Origin: CAZHSN01 sp964535125
GTDB lineage: Bacteria > Armatimonadota > HRBIN16
NCBI GenBank assembly: GCA_964535125.1
Contig: CAZHSN010000176.1
Span: 1 to 7,892 of the forward strand
Length of the DNA stretch: 7,892 bases
Direction: 5' to 3'
This document shows, one piece after another, positions 1 through 6,697 of this stretch (positions are counted from its first letter, which is position 1; each line of letters starts with the position of its first letter). The notes beneath the pieces were generated by a model, which was given only the letters and a program-made list of their open reading frames with translations, was not told the DNA's origin and made no database searches. The translations under genes and the position numbers were made by a program.

Positions 1-963
1 AAACAGAACACCTGGGAGATCCTGCATTTTGGTCGCCCGGATCGCATCACAGGCGGCATCGCCCCCGTACATATGGCGTCGTATGCCGGTGTAGACCACA
101 CCAGCGCGGACGGCGGTGGACACCACCTGCCGGTAGGGGCGCGTTGGCGTGACCTCTGGGGCGTGGAATGGCACAAGGAACACGATGGGGTGATGGGTTT
201 CCCGAAAGGGAATCCGCTGGCCGATCTGCCCAATGCTCTGGAGACCTATCGATGGCCTGACCCAGACGCACCCGAACTGGTCAATGCAATCTATCAGGCC
301 GTCGCGCAGGCCGATCGGCAGACCGTTTTCATCGGAGGCAGTCATCGGGACACGTTATGGGAACGCGCCTACATGCTGTGCGGCATGGAACAGCTGATGT
401 GTCTGATCCATGAAGAACCGGATGCCGTGCGTACGCTGCTGCATCGGATCATGGATTTCCAACTGGGCATAGCGGCTCATTATCTGCGCGCGGGGGTCGA
501 GGTGGTATTTCTGACAGACGACCTGGGTATGCAGCACGGGCCGCTCCTGTCGCCCGCGCAGGTGTACTCATTTCTTCTGCCTGAGTATCATCGACTGACA
601 TCGCTGTATCGTTCTCATGGCGTCGTAATGTCGTTCCATTCCTGCGGCTACATCGAGCATCTGATAGATATGTTCATGGACCTGGGGGTGAAGGTGCTGA
701 ACCCGGTTCAGGCGTCGGCTAATGATTTGGCGAAGGTGCGGCAGCGTACGCAAGGGCGGATGGCGCTGCAGGGTGCGTTGTCATCGCAGATCATGATGGA
801 AGGGCCTGTCGAGCGCATACAGGCGGAAGTGAAGCGGTTGATCGGCCTGTTGGGGCGCCACGGTGGTTACTTTTGTTGCCCGGATCAGGGGATGCCCTGG
901 CCTGAGGCACACTGGCAGGCTTATATGGAGGCGCTGGAACGATATGGCCGGTTCATGGGGTAA
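1..963 (+). CDS. URO-D superfamily protein, methyltransferase-like (5' partial)
   Basis: The reading frame is open from the first base, so the start lies upstream. The 320 visible codons begin with the N-terminal URO-D-family pattern (…LHFGRPDRIT), so probably only a few to about 20 residues are missing. Other family landmarks are a 'DLWGVEW' segment, 'YRWPDPD', the 'FLTDDLG' strand and a C-terminal 'CCPDQG' loop. Visible codons 213 and 215 form an H-x-C motif (FHSCG), and C292/C293 follow later. In MtaA/CmuA-type methyltransferases of this superfamily an H-x-C…C set binds zinc and activates a thiol for methyl transfer from a corrinoid. True uroporphyrinogen decarboxylase (HemE) does not use such a site. 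I infer a methyltransferase-like or uncharacterised URO-D paralogue rather than a haem enzyme. No corrinoid protein or haem gene is visible nearby. Substrate unknown. The TAA stop is at 961-963. An internal ATG at 73 is not the real start, because conserved family sequence lies before it. Confidence 0.85.
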   Translation, partial: KQNTWEILHFGRPDRITGGIAPVHMASYAGVDHTSADGGGHHLPVGARWRDLWGVEWHKEHDGVMGFPKGNPLADLPNALETYRWPDPDAPELVNAIYQAVAQADRQTVFIGGSHRDTLWERAYMLCGMEQLMCLIHEEPDAVRTLLHRIMDFQLGIAAHYLRAGVEVVFLTDDLGMQHGPLLSPAQVYSFLLPEYHRLTSLYRSHGVVMSFHSCGYIEHLIDMFMDLGVKVLNPVQASANDLAKVRQRTQGRMALQGALSSQIMMEGPVERIQAEVKRLIGLLGRHGGYFCCPDQGMPWPEAHWQAYMEALERYGRFMG

Positions 964-1065
964 CGCCGACCCCTTTGCTGCCGGTAGTGACAGTCCAGAC
1001 AGCCGCGGGGAAGTTTATCGTCATTCAGCGTACAATGTAGCCATCGAACGCATGCCTTCAACTGC

Positions 1066-3888
1066 ATGGCACGGGTGGTTACGTTGACGGATCCGGGGCA
1101 ACAACTGAATCGGCAGGCAGAGTTAACGGACCGCATACAGGTGCTGCATGCGGTGCGGCGTTTACTTCTCCAGACCCATACAGAGGATGAGTTGTGCCGA
1201 CAGGCGGTGCTGCTCGCGCGGTCGCATCTGGGGTTTGACCGTGTCTCCATCTGGTTCAAACACAGCGATACCCAGGCGCGCGGAAGTTATGGCGTGGATG
1301 AATCGGGCAGGCTGCGGGACGAACGCCAACAGATCACCACGTTGACACCCGGCCGGCCCATGGAGCGCGTTCTGGCCGGTGAGATAGACATAGTGTATCT
1401 GCAAGATCACGAGATCTATGACCATACAGGCCAACCGATCGGCCGCGGTATGCTGGCCGCAGCGGCGTTCAACGACGGATTAAGCGTACTGGGATGCATG
1501 AACACCGACAATGGTTTCCTGCGTCAACCCATCACGCCTGATGATGTGAATATCCTGCAGATTTATGCGTCCATGGTGGGGCACATCTATGTGCAGCGGC
1601 GGGAAGAACGCAAGCTGCGCCTGAGGGATGAGCGGCTGCAGCAGATCATCGAGAGCTCCAGCGAGGTGTTCTACCGGCGCAGTCTGCAGACGGGAGAGTT
1701 TGAGTACATCAGTCCCCGTATTAAAGAGATGCTGGGCTATGAGCCTGCCGAGGTGACTTCGTTCACTCTGGAACAGCGCCGAGCGCTGCTGCACCCGGAT
1801 GATCTTGCGGAGATGGAGCGGTTTCGCGATGAACTGCTCACCGTGGGGCCTCAGAGTCAGTCCCCGCTGGAACGCGTATTCCGCATGCGGCATGCCGACG
1901 GGCACTATATCTGGGTGCATTGCGGTTATTCATTCGCGCCGGATGACACCGGGTGTATGGTGGCAGTGGCCGGCAGCCTTCGCGATATTACCGAACGGAT
2001 CCAAGCTGAGGCAGCGTTGCGTGACAGTGAGGCGCGTTTCCGGGAAGTAGTAAGTGCCGCGCCACAGTTAATTAGCATCGTACAGGATGGTCGGACGGTG
2101 TACGCTAATCCGGCGTGCGTCACCCGCCTCGGGTATGCCGAGCAGGAGTTGTTAGGCAAGGAGGCGTTGTCGTATGTGCTGCCGGATCAACGAAACCGGG
2201 CATCCACGCGTCTTCGTCGGGCAGAGGAGGGACTGACCAACGAAGTCGTCGAGTTCACACTGATCAGTAAGCATGGCCTACAGATACACGTGGAGTCTAT
2301 CTCCGCCCCTATTCAATATAACGGTGCGCCGGCCTCTCTTGTGATCCAGCAGGACATCACGGCGCGTGTGGAAGCGGAACGCGCGTTACGGGCATCGGAG
2401 GCCCAGTTCCGCGAATTGGTGACTCATGCGCCGCAGGCGATGCTGATCGTGCAGGACGGCCGGTACGTGTATGGCAACCCAGCAAGCCTCGCGCTGCTTC
2501 ATTGTACGGAGGAGCAGCTGATCGGGCTGCCGGCCCTGTCGATCATCGCACCCGAATACCATGAGCGCCTGCGGGAGCGGATGGCCACGGCTGATCAGGG
2601 CGGCAGCAACGGGATCATGGTGATGCAGGTGATCGGATTCGACGGCCAGAGGATCTGGACGGAGTCCACTTCGGTGCCTGTGCAGTTTCAATGCCGTCCG
2701 GCGGCGTTGGTGATCAGCCAGGACATCACCGCGCGTCGAGCCGCCGAAGAGGCGCTGCGGCGTTCTGAGGAAAAGTTCAGCAAAGCGTTCCGTGTCAGCC
2801 CGGATGCGGTGATCATCACCCGTCTGCAAGATGGCGTCGTGATCGAAGTGAACGACGGCTTCTGCCAGACTACCGGATATACAGCCGATGAGGTGCTGGG
2901 GCGCTCAACGCGTGACGCGGGTATCGACATCTGGGTGAACCCCGCCGACCGGCAGCGCATGGTGGAGTTGCTGACAGCGCACGGTACCGTGACCCAGTTC
3001 GAGTCGCAGTTCCGACATAAGAACGGGACCATACGCATCGGTCTGTTGTCCGCGCGCGTGCTGGAGATACATGGAGAGCCGTGTATCCTCTCCATAACCC
3101 GTGATATCACGCAGCTCAGAGAGGCGGAGCAGACGCAGCGCAGGCTTCAAAGCGAACTTGAGCGGGCGCAGCGGGTCGAGTCGCTGGGTCGACTGGCCGG
3201 CGGCGTCGCGCATGACTTCAATAACATGCTCAGCATCATTCTGGGGTATGCGGAAATGGGGGCGCACTCGCTGCCAGCGGGGTCACCCCTCCACGGGTTT
3301 CTGGATGAGATCCGGCGTGCGGCGACGCGCGCAGCCGACTTCACGCGCCAGTTGATGGCCTACGGCCAGGTTCAATTGGTTGCACCGCGCGTGCTGGACC
3401 TGGCGGTCACCGTGCCCGAGTTATTAACCGTACTGCGCCATACATTGGACGAACAGATCGAACTGCGATGGAAACCGCAGTCCGATCTGTGGCTGGTGCG
3501 CATCGACCCTGTACAACTGGACCAGATCCTTACCCACGTCTGCGCGAATGCGCGCGATGCGATTGACAGCGCTGGACGGATCACCGTGGTGGCGGAAAAT
3601 AGGTCTGTCTGTGGTGGGTCACCGGATAATCCCGACGCGTTGCCAGACGGCGACTATGTGGTGATCAGTGTCGCCGACACCGGTCGAGGTATGGATGCGG
3701 CTGCGTTGAACCATCTGTTTGAGCCGTTCTACACGACCAAGCCGTTCGGTGAACGCGGTGGCCTGGGTATGGCCATGGTGTACGGTGCGGTGAAGCAGAA
3801 CCATGGTGCGATCTCTGTGGTGAGCACTCCCGGACAAGGCACGACGGTCACAATCATGTTTCCCCGTTATGTCCACATGGGTGGGTAG
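1066..3888 (+). CDS. Soluble GAF/multi-PAS sensor histidine kinase
   Basis: A 940-residue cytoplasmic histidine kinase with no signal peptide or membrane segment. Domains in order: GAF-like sensor (about 22-175); PAS1 (about 188-312); PAS2 (about 322-438); PAS3 (about 445-561); PAS4 (about 568-690); coiled linker; HisKA with H-box 'GGVAHDFNN' and phospho-acceptor H716; HATPase with N-box 'CANARDAID' (N828), G1 'DTGRGMD' (871-877), F-box 'FEPFYTTK' (885-892) and G2 'GGLGMAMVYG' (898-907). All catalytic boxes look intact, so it should autophosphorylate. The protein ends soon after the G2 region, with no receiver domain, and no response regulator is next to it. It should sense intracellular cues (small ligand, redox or haem; not determinable) and signal to a partner elsewhere. 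No strong Shine-Dalgarno precedes ATG 1066. An in-frame TTG at 1084 has GGTGG five bases upstream, so the start is uncertain by six codons. It lies 102 bp after the URO-D gene on the same strand. Confidence 0.93.
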   Translation: MARVVTLTDPGQQLNRQAELTDRIQVLHAVRRLLLQTHTEDELCRQAVLLARSHLGFDRVSIWFKHSDTQARGSYGVDESGRLRDERQQITTLTPGRPMERVLAGEIDIVYLQDHEIYDHTGQPIGRGMLAAAAFNDGLSVLGCMNTDNGFLRQPITPDDVNILQIYASMVGHIYVQRREERKLRLRDERLQQIIESSSEVFYRRSLQTGEFEYISPRIKEMLGYEPAEVTSFTLEQRRALLHPDDLAEMERFRDELLTVGPQSQSPLERVFRMRHADGHYIWVHCGYSFAPDDTGCMVAVAGSLRDITERIQAEAALRDSEARFREVVSAAPQLISIVQDGRTVYANPACVTRLGYAEQELLGKEALSYVLPDQRNRASTRLRRAEEGLTNEVVEFTLISKHGLQIHVESISAPIQYNGAPASLVIQQDITARVEAERALRASEAQFRELVTHAPQAMLIVQDGRYVYGNPASLALLHCTEEQLIGLPALSIIAPEYHERLRERMATADQGGSNGIMVMQVIGFDGQRIWTESTSVPVQFQCRPAALVISQDITARRAAEEALRRSEEKFSKAFRVSPDAVIITRLQDGVVIEVNDGFCQTTGYTADEVLGRSTRDAGIDIWVNPADRQRMVELLTAHGTVTQFESQFRHKNGTIRIGLLSARVLEIHGEPCILSITRDITQLREAEQTQRRLQSELERAQRVESLGRLAGGVAHDFNNMLSIILGYAEMGAHSLPAGSPLHGFLDEIRRAATRAADFTRQLMAYGQVQLVAPRVLDLAVTVPELLTVLRHTLDEQIELRWKPQSDLWLVRIDPVQLDQILTHVCANARDAIDSAGRITVVAENRSVCGGSPDNPDALPDGDYVVISVADTGRGMDAAALNHLFEPFYTTKPFGERGGLGMAMVYGAVKQNHGAISVVSTPGQGTTVTIMFPRYVHMGG
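2029..2766 (+). repeat. Tandem duplication of a PAS module within the kinase (two 123-codon units)
   Basis: Kinase residues 322-444 and 445-567 align with an exact 123-residue offset and no gap at the anchor motifs. Both units start 'SEAxFRE(V/L)V' and share 'APQ', 'IVQDGR-x-VY-x-NPA', a 'G-x-x-AL' segment, and the exit strand '(Q/S)QDITAR' followed by an 'E-A-L-R-x-SE' linker helix. The next module (F571 onward) keeps the same register but is more divergent. Third-codon positions differ widely between the copies, so the duplication is not recent. Family knowledge: serial PAS modules joined by helical linkers commonly arise this way. Confidence 0.75.
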
Positions 3889-3923
3889 TGACTTGATGTG
3901 TTTCCTGGCTGCATCTGCGTCGG

Positions 3924-3950
3924 ACGGGGATCGTTGACAACGACCCCCGT
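3924..3950 (+). terminator. Hairpin between convergent genes, likely terminator
   Basis: The arms at 3924-3935 and 3939-3950 form a 12-bp stem with one A-C mismatch (3930/3944) and a GAC loop at 3936-3938. The lower half is G/C-rich. On the plus strand it is followed only by a short T-run (TTT at 3950-3952), so intrinsic termination may be modest. It begins 36 bases after the kinase stop and ends 12 bases before the 3' end of the convergent dioxygenase gene. That position fits a terminator shared by both transcripts, although no T-run is seen on the minus-strand side. Confidence 0.6.
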
Positions 3951-3961
3951 TTGCTGAGCCA

Positions 3962-4738
3962 TTATCCAAACACCACCGGGAACACATCACCCTCGAGATG
4001 CTGACCCGGTGTCAGTCCAAGTCCGTTTGTCACCACGTGTGGTCGGCCGTCGTACACCGCTTCACCCGGCATGTAGATAGTGACCAGCGCGCGCCGGCGT
4101 TGATCGGTGCGGTTGGGACCCGCGTAGTGCCACGTCATTCCGTTGTGGAACGTACAACTGCCTGCTTTCATCTCGGCAACATAGGGCGGTTGCGCCGCTT
4201 CCGGGCGCTGCGCCAGCGCAAAGATGTCTTGCGGATCCATCAGATTGATCGGTTCCAGCAGTCCCCAGGAATGTGACTGCGGGATAAACTGCATGCATCC
4301 GCGCGCCTCGGTCACGTCATCCAACGCCATCCAGCAACTGAGCATATGCTCGTTGATAAATGGCCAGTACGGCAGATCCTGGTGCCAGGCGCTCGCTTTG
4401 CTGTCGCCCGGCAGTTTGGTCAACAGATGGTCATGCCAGATGCGAACGGGCGTTACGCCGCTCAATTGGGCCGCAATCTGGGCGATCCGCGGGTTCAGTA
4501 CATGTTGGCGAATCCCTTCGCTGACACGCCAGAGGTTGATCCGTTGGTCGAATATCTTGCGGTATTCGGGGTTCTGGGAGGAGAGATCGACGCTCGTGTC
4601 GAACTGTGCCTGCAGTGCTTCATCGGCCGCTTGCTGCAGCGTCTCCAGGGCGTCACCCGTGAGTACGCCATCAAGCTGCACGAAGCCGTTCGTCCGGTAG
4701 AAGTCGATCTGTTCCTGTGTTAGCGGATAAGCGTTCAT
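3962..4738 (-). CDS. Phytanoyl-CoA dioxygenase (PhyH) family Fe(II)/2-oxoglutarate oxygenase
   Basis: A 258-residue non-haem iron oxygenase of the PhyH family, within the usual 250-300 residue range. It opens with the typical 'LTQEQIDFYRTNGFVQLDGVL' region and has the H-x-D iron motif in 'WHQDLPYW' (H119, D121). The distal histidine is H204 in 'TWHYAGPN', and R215/R216 in 'RRRAL' are suited to bind the 2-oxoglutarate carboxylate. All cofactor ligands are therefore present and an active enzyme is expected. Family members hydroxylate very different substrates, including fatty acyl-CoA, ectoine, halogenated compounds and sugar-like metabolites, so the substrate is not assigned. The start is ATG 4736-4738, because GGAGG lies six bases upstream and the family N-terminus begins there. 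The frame stays open to 4837, but that extension lies upstream of the ribosome binding site and covers the promoter. The gene is divergent from the methyltransferase/ABC operon and convergent with the kinase. Confidence 0.92.
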   Translation of the reverse strand: MNAYPLTQEQIDFYRTNGFVQLDGVLTGDALETLQQAADEALQAQFDTSVDLSSQNPEYRKIFDQRINLWRVSEGIRQHVLNPRIAQIAAQLSGVTPVRIWHDHLLTKLPGDSKASAWHQDLPYWPFINEHMLSCWMALDDVTEARGCMQFIPQSHSWGLLEPINLMDPQDIFALAQRPEAAQPPYVAEMKAGSCTFHNGMTWHYAGPNRTDQRRRALVTIYMPGEAVYDGRPHVVTNGLGLTPGQHLEGDVFPVVFG

Positions 4739-4744
4739 GGGATG

Positions 4745-4749
4745 CCTCC
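4745..4749 (-). promoter_or_regulatory. Ribosome binding site of the PhyH-family gene
   Basis: On the minus strand this reads GGAGG, six bases before the ATG at 4738. It fixes the dioxygenase start and excludes the 33-codon upstream extension. Confidence 0.85.
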
Positions 4750-4756
4750 GGAATTT

Positions 4757-4771
4757 GTTAGTCGGGCTAAC
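4757..4771. promoter_or_regulatory. Inverted repeat, candidate operator in the divergent intergenic region
   Basis: GTTAG (4757-4761) and CTAAC (4767-4771) are perfect 5-bp inverted arms around a 5-base centre (TCGGG). On the minus strand the repeat lies about 10 bases past the predicted -10 box, roughly +3 to +17 of the transcript and just before the GGAGG site. A bound repressor there would block transcription of the dioxygenase. It lies about 100 bp upstream of the divergent methyltransferase start and could also affect that operon. The regulator is not in the window and its family cannot be named from this site. Confidence 0.45.
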
Positions 4772-4780
4772 TATGTCGCG

Positions 4781-4810
4781 ATCATACCTGCTGGCCTGCA
4801 AGGAATGCAA
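4781..4810 (-). promoter_or_regulatory. Predicted sigma-70-type promoter for the PhyH-family gene
   Basis: On the minus strand a -35-like TTGCAT (4810-4805) is separated by 18 bases from the -10 box TATGAT (4786-4781, five of six consensus bases). Transcription would start near 4774, giving a leader of about 35 bases that contains the inverted repeat and the GGAGG site. The -35 is weak, which suits a regulated promoter. Confidence 0.5.
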
Positions 4811-4873
4811 TAGTGTAGCTATCGGTTCGGCGGACATGTTGCCGTGAAGTTACAACATGACCTTGGTGAGTAT

Positions 4874-5692
4874 ATGATCCAACCACATCTGCTGACACTG
4901 CTGCGGTGTCTGAACTGCACCGGGGAATTGGTCGCCCAAACGGATGACGTCTTGTGTACCGCGTGCAACGCGCACTATCCGGTATCCGAGGGTGTGCTGT
5001 GCATGACACCTGGCAATCTGGGTGCGCAAGCCGGCGATGAGGAAAAACTGGCAGAGCAACGCACGCGCGATGCGCAGAGTGCCCAATATGATCGCATGCT
5101 GGCCTGGCATTTGCCCAGCCGCATGGAGATCCCTCGGATGCTGGCGCTGCTGGGACAAGGACATGACGCCATTCTGGAGGTGGGAGCCGGCACCGGCCGG
5201 ATGTCCCGGAGCCTCGCGCGGCGCTGCAGGCGCCTGGTCGCCGTCGATCTGTCTCTGGCGTCGCTGCAGCGCAATCGCCGTACCTTGATGACCGATAACC
5301 TGGCGGACAACGTGCTGCATTTACAGGCGGACGCCACCGCGCTGCCGGTACGGTCGGCTGCATTCCAGGCGGGCTTCAGCGCGCAACTCTTGGAACACCT
5401 TCCGTTAGCCGACCTGCGCGAAGCCCTGGTGCGCAGTCTGTCGCAGGCGGTTGCACCGGGCGGACCTCTCGTGCTGTCGGCCTATCTGTGGTCGTGGATG
5501 TACCGGATGATGGGACCCCGGGAAGGACACCATCCCGGCGGGATCTACTACTACCGATACACGGTCGATGAGATGCGTGACCTGCTGCAGCGGAACTACG
5601 GAGCGGTCGATTACGCCGCGCCGCACTGGCAATACCTGGTGATAGCCCGGGCGCATAACCGTCTGGGACGAGACGAAAGGAGTTCGGCATGA
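4874..5692 (+). CDS. SAM-dependent class I methyltransferase with N-terminal zinc ribbon
   Basis: A 272-residue protein. The N-terminus is a Trm112-like four-cysteine zinc ribbon: 'RCLNC' (C12, C15) and 'CTAC' (C28, C31), followed by 'YPVSEGVLCM'. The Rossmann-fold methyltransferase begins near residue 97, with SAM-binding motif I 'LEVGAGTGRM' (101-110), acidic D125 ending strand 2 ('LVAVDLS'), 'QADATALP' (151-158) and post-motif 'LLEHLP' (172-177). The fold is that of Methyltransf_11-type enzymes, which methylate small molecules, lipids or sugars. The substrate is not evident. ATG 4874 is chosen because GGTGA lies four bases upstream and the zinc-ribbon family normally starts at about this point. 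An in-frame GTG at 4844 would add ten residues but has no ribosome binding site. It is the first gene of an operon, and its TGA overlaps the ATG of the sugar-binding protein (ATGA). Such coupling to a sugar ABC transporter is unusual and hints at a shared substrate pathway. Confidence 0.88.
   Translation: MIQPHLLTLLRCLNCTGELVAQTDDVLCTACNAHYPVSEGVLCMTPGNLGAQAGDEEKLAEQRTRDAQSAQYDRMLAWHLPSRMEIPRMLALLGQGHDAILEVGAGTGRMSRSLARRCRRLVAVDLSLASLQRNRRTLMTDNLADNVLHLQADATALPVRSAAFQAGFSAQLLEHLPLADLREALVRSLSQAVAPGGPLVLSAYLWSWMYRMMGPREGHHPGGIYYYRYTVDEMRDLLQRNYGAVDYAAPHWQYLVIARAHNRLGRDERSSA
5676..5682 (+). promoter_or_regulatory. Ribosome binding site of the binding-protein gene
   Basis: AAAGGAG lies six bases before ATG 5689, inside the last codons of the methyltransferase. 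It supports the overlapping start and independent strong initiation of the binding protein, which is usually needed in excess. Confidence 0.8.
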
Positions 5693-6693
5693 AGCGATTG
5701 ATCTGGCCTGTTCTGCTGTTGGCCGCCGTCATGGTGGCCACCAGCCTGGTTCGCCGGATGCATACCTCCCAGCCGTCTACCGCGGCTGCTCCAGTAGCCA
5801 ATCATCGGGACCAGTTGTATGTAGAGGTCAGCGCACTGGGGAATCTGGACTACTTCCGTGACCACAAGTTGGGAATGCAGCAGGTTGGCGAGGCGCTGGG
5901 TGTCCGCACCGAGTACGTTGGACCGGCGGAGTACGATATCCCTGCAATGATCACGGCTATGGAACAGGCCTTAGCCAAACCCGGCCTGAAGGGTTTGGTG
6001 GTCGTTGGTTTCGAACCTGCGTTGAACCCGGTCGTGAACAAGGCGGTGGAGCAGGGTATTCCGGTGGTGACGGTGGATGCCGATCTCCCGGACTCGAAAC
6101 GGGTGGCCTTTGTGGGCACAGGTAACTATATGGCGGGATTCAGGGGAGGCGAACGCCTGGTAAAGGCCATCGGCGGGCGCGGCAAGGTGGCCATTATGAC
6201 CAAGGCTGGACAGAGCAATCTCGAAGAGCGGGTACGGGGATACAAGGATGCCATTGCCAAGGCTCCCGGCGTGGAGTTGGTACAGGTGGTCGATACACAA
6301 AGCGATGCGGTCATTGCCGCACAGGTCGCTGCGGCCGTACTGCGCAGGCACTCGGATGTGGCCGGATTGGGATGCGTGGAGGCCTCCGGCGGAGTGGGAG
6401 CGGCTACAGCCGTGAAAGAGGCGCGGCTGGCGGGTAAGGTGAAGATCGTGGCGATGGACCGCGGCAACGATGTGCTGGAGCAGATCGGCACCGGTGTGGT
6501 GGATGCCACGGTGGTGCAGCGCACCGCATTGATGCCTTTCTACGCAGTGCAGATACTGTACAACCTGGCCAACGCGCCGGTGCCGATAGCCGACGACAAC
6601 GTGAAGGCCGGCGTGCTGCCCATCCCGGATGTGGTCGATACCGGCGTCATTTTGGTGGACAAAACCAACTACCAGCACTTCCTGCGCAGGTGA
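5689..6693 (+). CDS. Sugar ABC transporter substrate-binding protein (RbsB-like, type 1 periplasmic fold)
   Basis: A 334-residue exported solute receptor. Residues 1-3 are MKR, then a hydrophobic helix runs about 4-20, followed by a Ser/Thr/Ala/Pro-rich linker (27-37). No lipobox cysteine is present, so it is either cleaved into the periplasm or stays anchored by the helix. The two-lobe fold shows 'GLVVVGFEP' (102-110), 'IPVVTVDADLPDSKRVAFVG' (124-143), 'ERVRGYKDAI' (180-189), 'CVEASGGVGAATAV' (229-242), 'IVAMDRGND' (253-261) and 'VVQR' (275-278). By manual comparison with E. coli RbsB, ligand residues D89, R141, D215 and Q235 correspond to D130, R181, D257 and Q277. The RbsB R90 position is A131, and the N190 position is near E231. 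The protein therefore keeps the sugar-binding frame but probably not ribose specificity. It overlaps the methyltransferase by four bases and is followed after four bases by the ATPase gene. Confidence 0.9.
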   Translation: MKRLIWPVLLLAAVMVATSLVRRMHTSQPSTAAAPVANHRDQLYVEVSALGNLDYFRDHKLGMQQVGEALGVRTEYVGPAEYDIPAMITAMEQALAKPGLKGLVVVGFEPALNPVVNKAVEQGIPVVTVDADLPDSKRVAFVGTGNYMAGFRGGERLVKAIGGRGKVAIMTKAGQSNLEERVRGYKDAIAKAPGVELVQVVDTQSDAVIAAQVAAAVLRRHSDVAGLGCVEASGGVGAATAVKEARLAGKVKIVAMDRGNDVLEQIGTGVVDATVVQRTALMPFYAVQILYNLANAPVPIADDNVKAGVLPIPDVVDTGVILVDKTNYQHFLRR

Positions 6694-6697
6694 CGTG

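Noticed and set aside
1..963. Annotation of the first gene as hemE, uroporphyrinogen decarboxylase.
   Set aside because: The H-x-C and C-C pattern and the sequence around it fit URO-D-like methyltransferase paralogues better, and no haem-pathway gene is nearby.
1031..1036. A TACAAT box upstream of the kinase, also part of a short TACA-A-TGTA palindrome.
   Set aside because: No acceptable -35 hexamer lies 16-18 bases upstream, and a 4-bp palindrome is too short to support an operator.
1480..1920. A 146-codon minus-strand frame inside the kinase gene.
   Set aside because: It is a shadow of the GAF/PAS coding region, with no family resemblance and no initiation signal.
3724..3888. A receiver domain or hybrid-kinase tail at the kinase C-terminus.
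   Set aside because: The protein ends about 33 residues after the G2 motif, and no Asp-Asp…Asp…Lys receiver pattern is present.
4224..4700. A 158-codon plus-strand frame opposite the dioxygenase gene.
   Set aside because: It lies fully antisense to a gene with intact catalytic motifs, and its product is cysteine/serine-rich with no recognisable domain.
4844..4873. GTG at 4844 as the methyltransferase start.
   Set aside because: It has no ribosome binding site, and the added ten residues precede the normal start of the zinc-ribbon family. ATG 4874 has GGTGA at suitable spacing.
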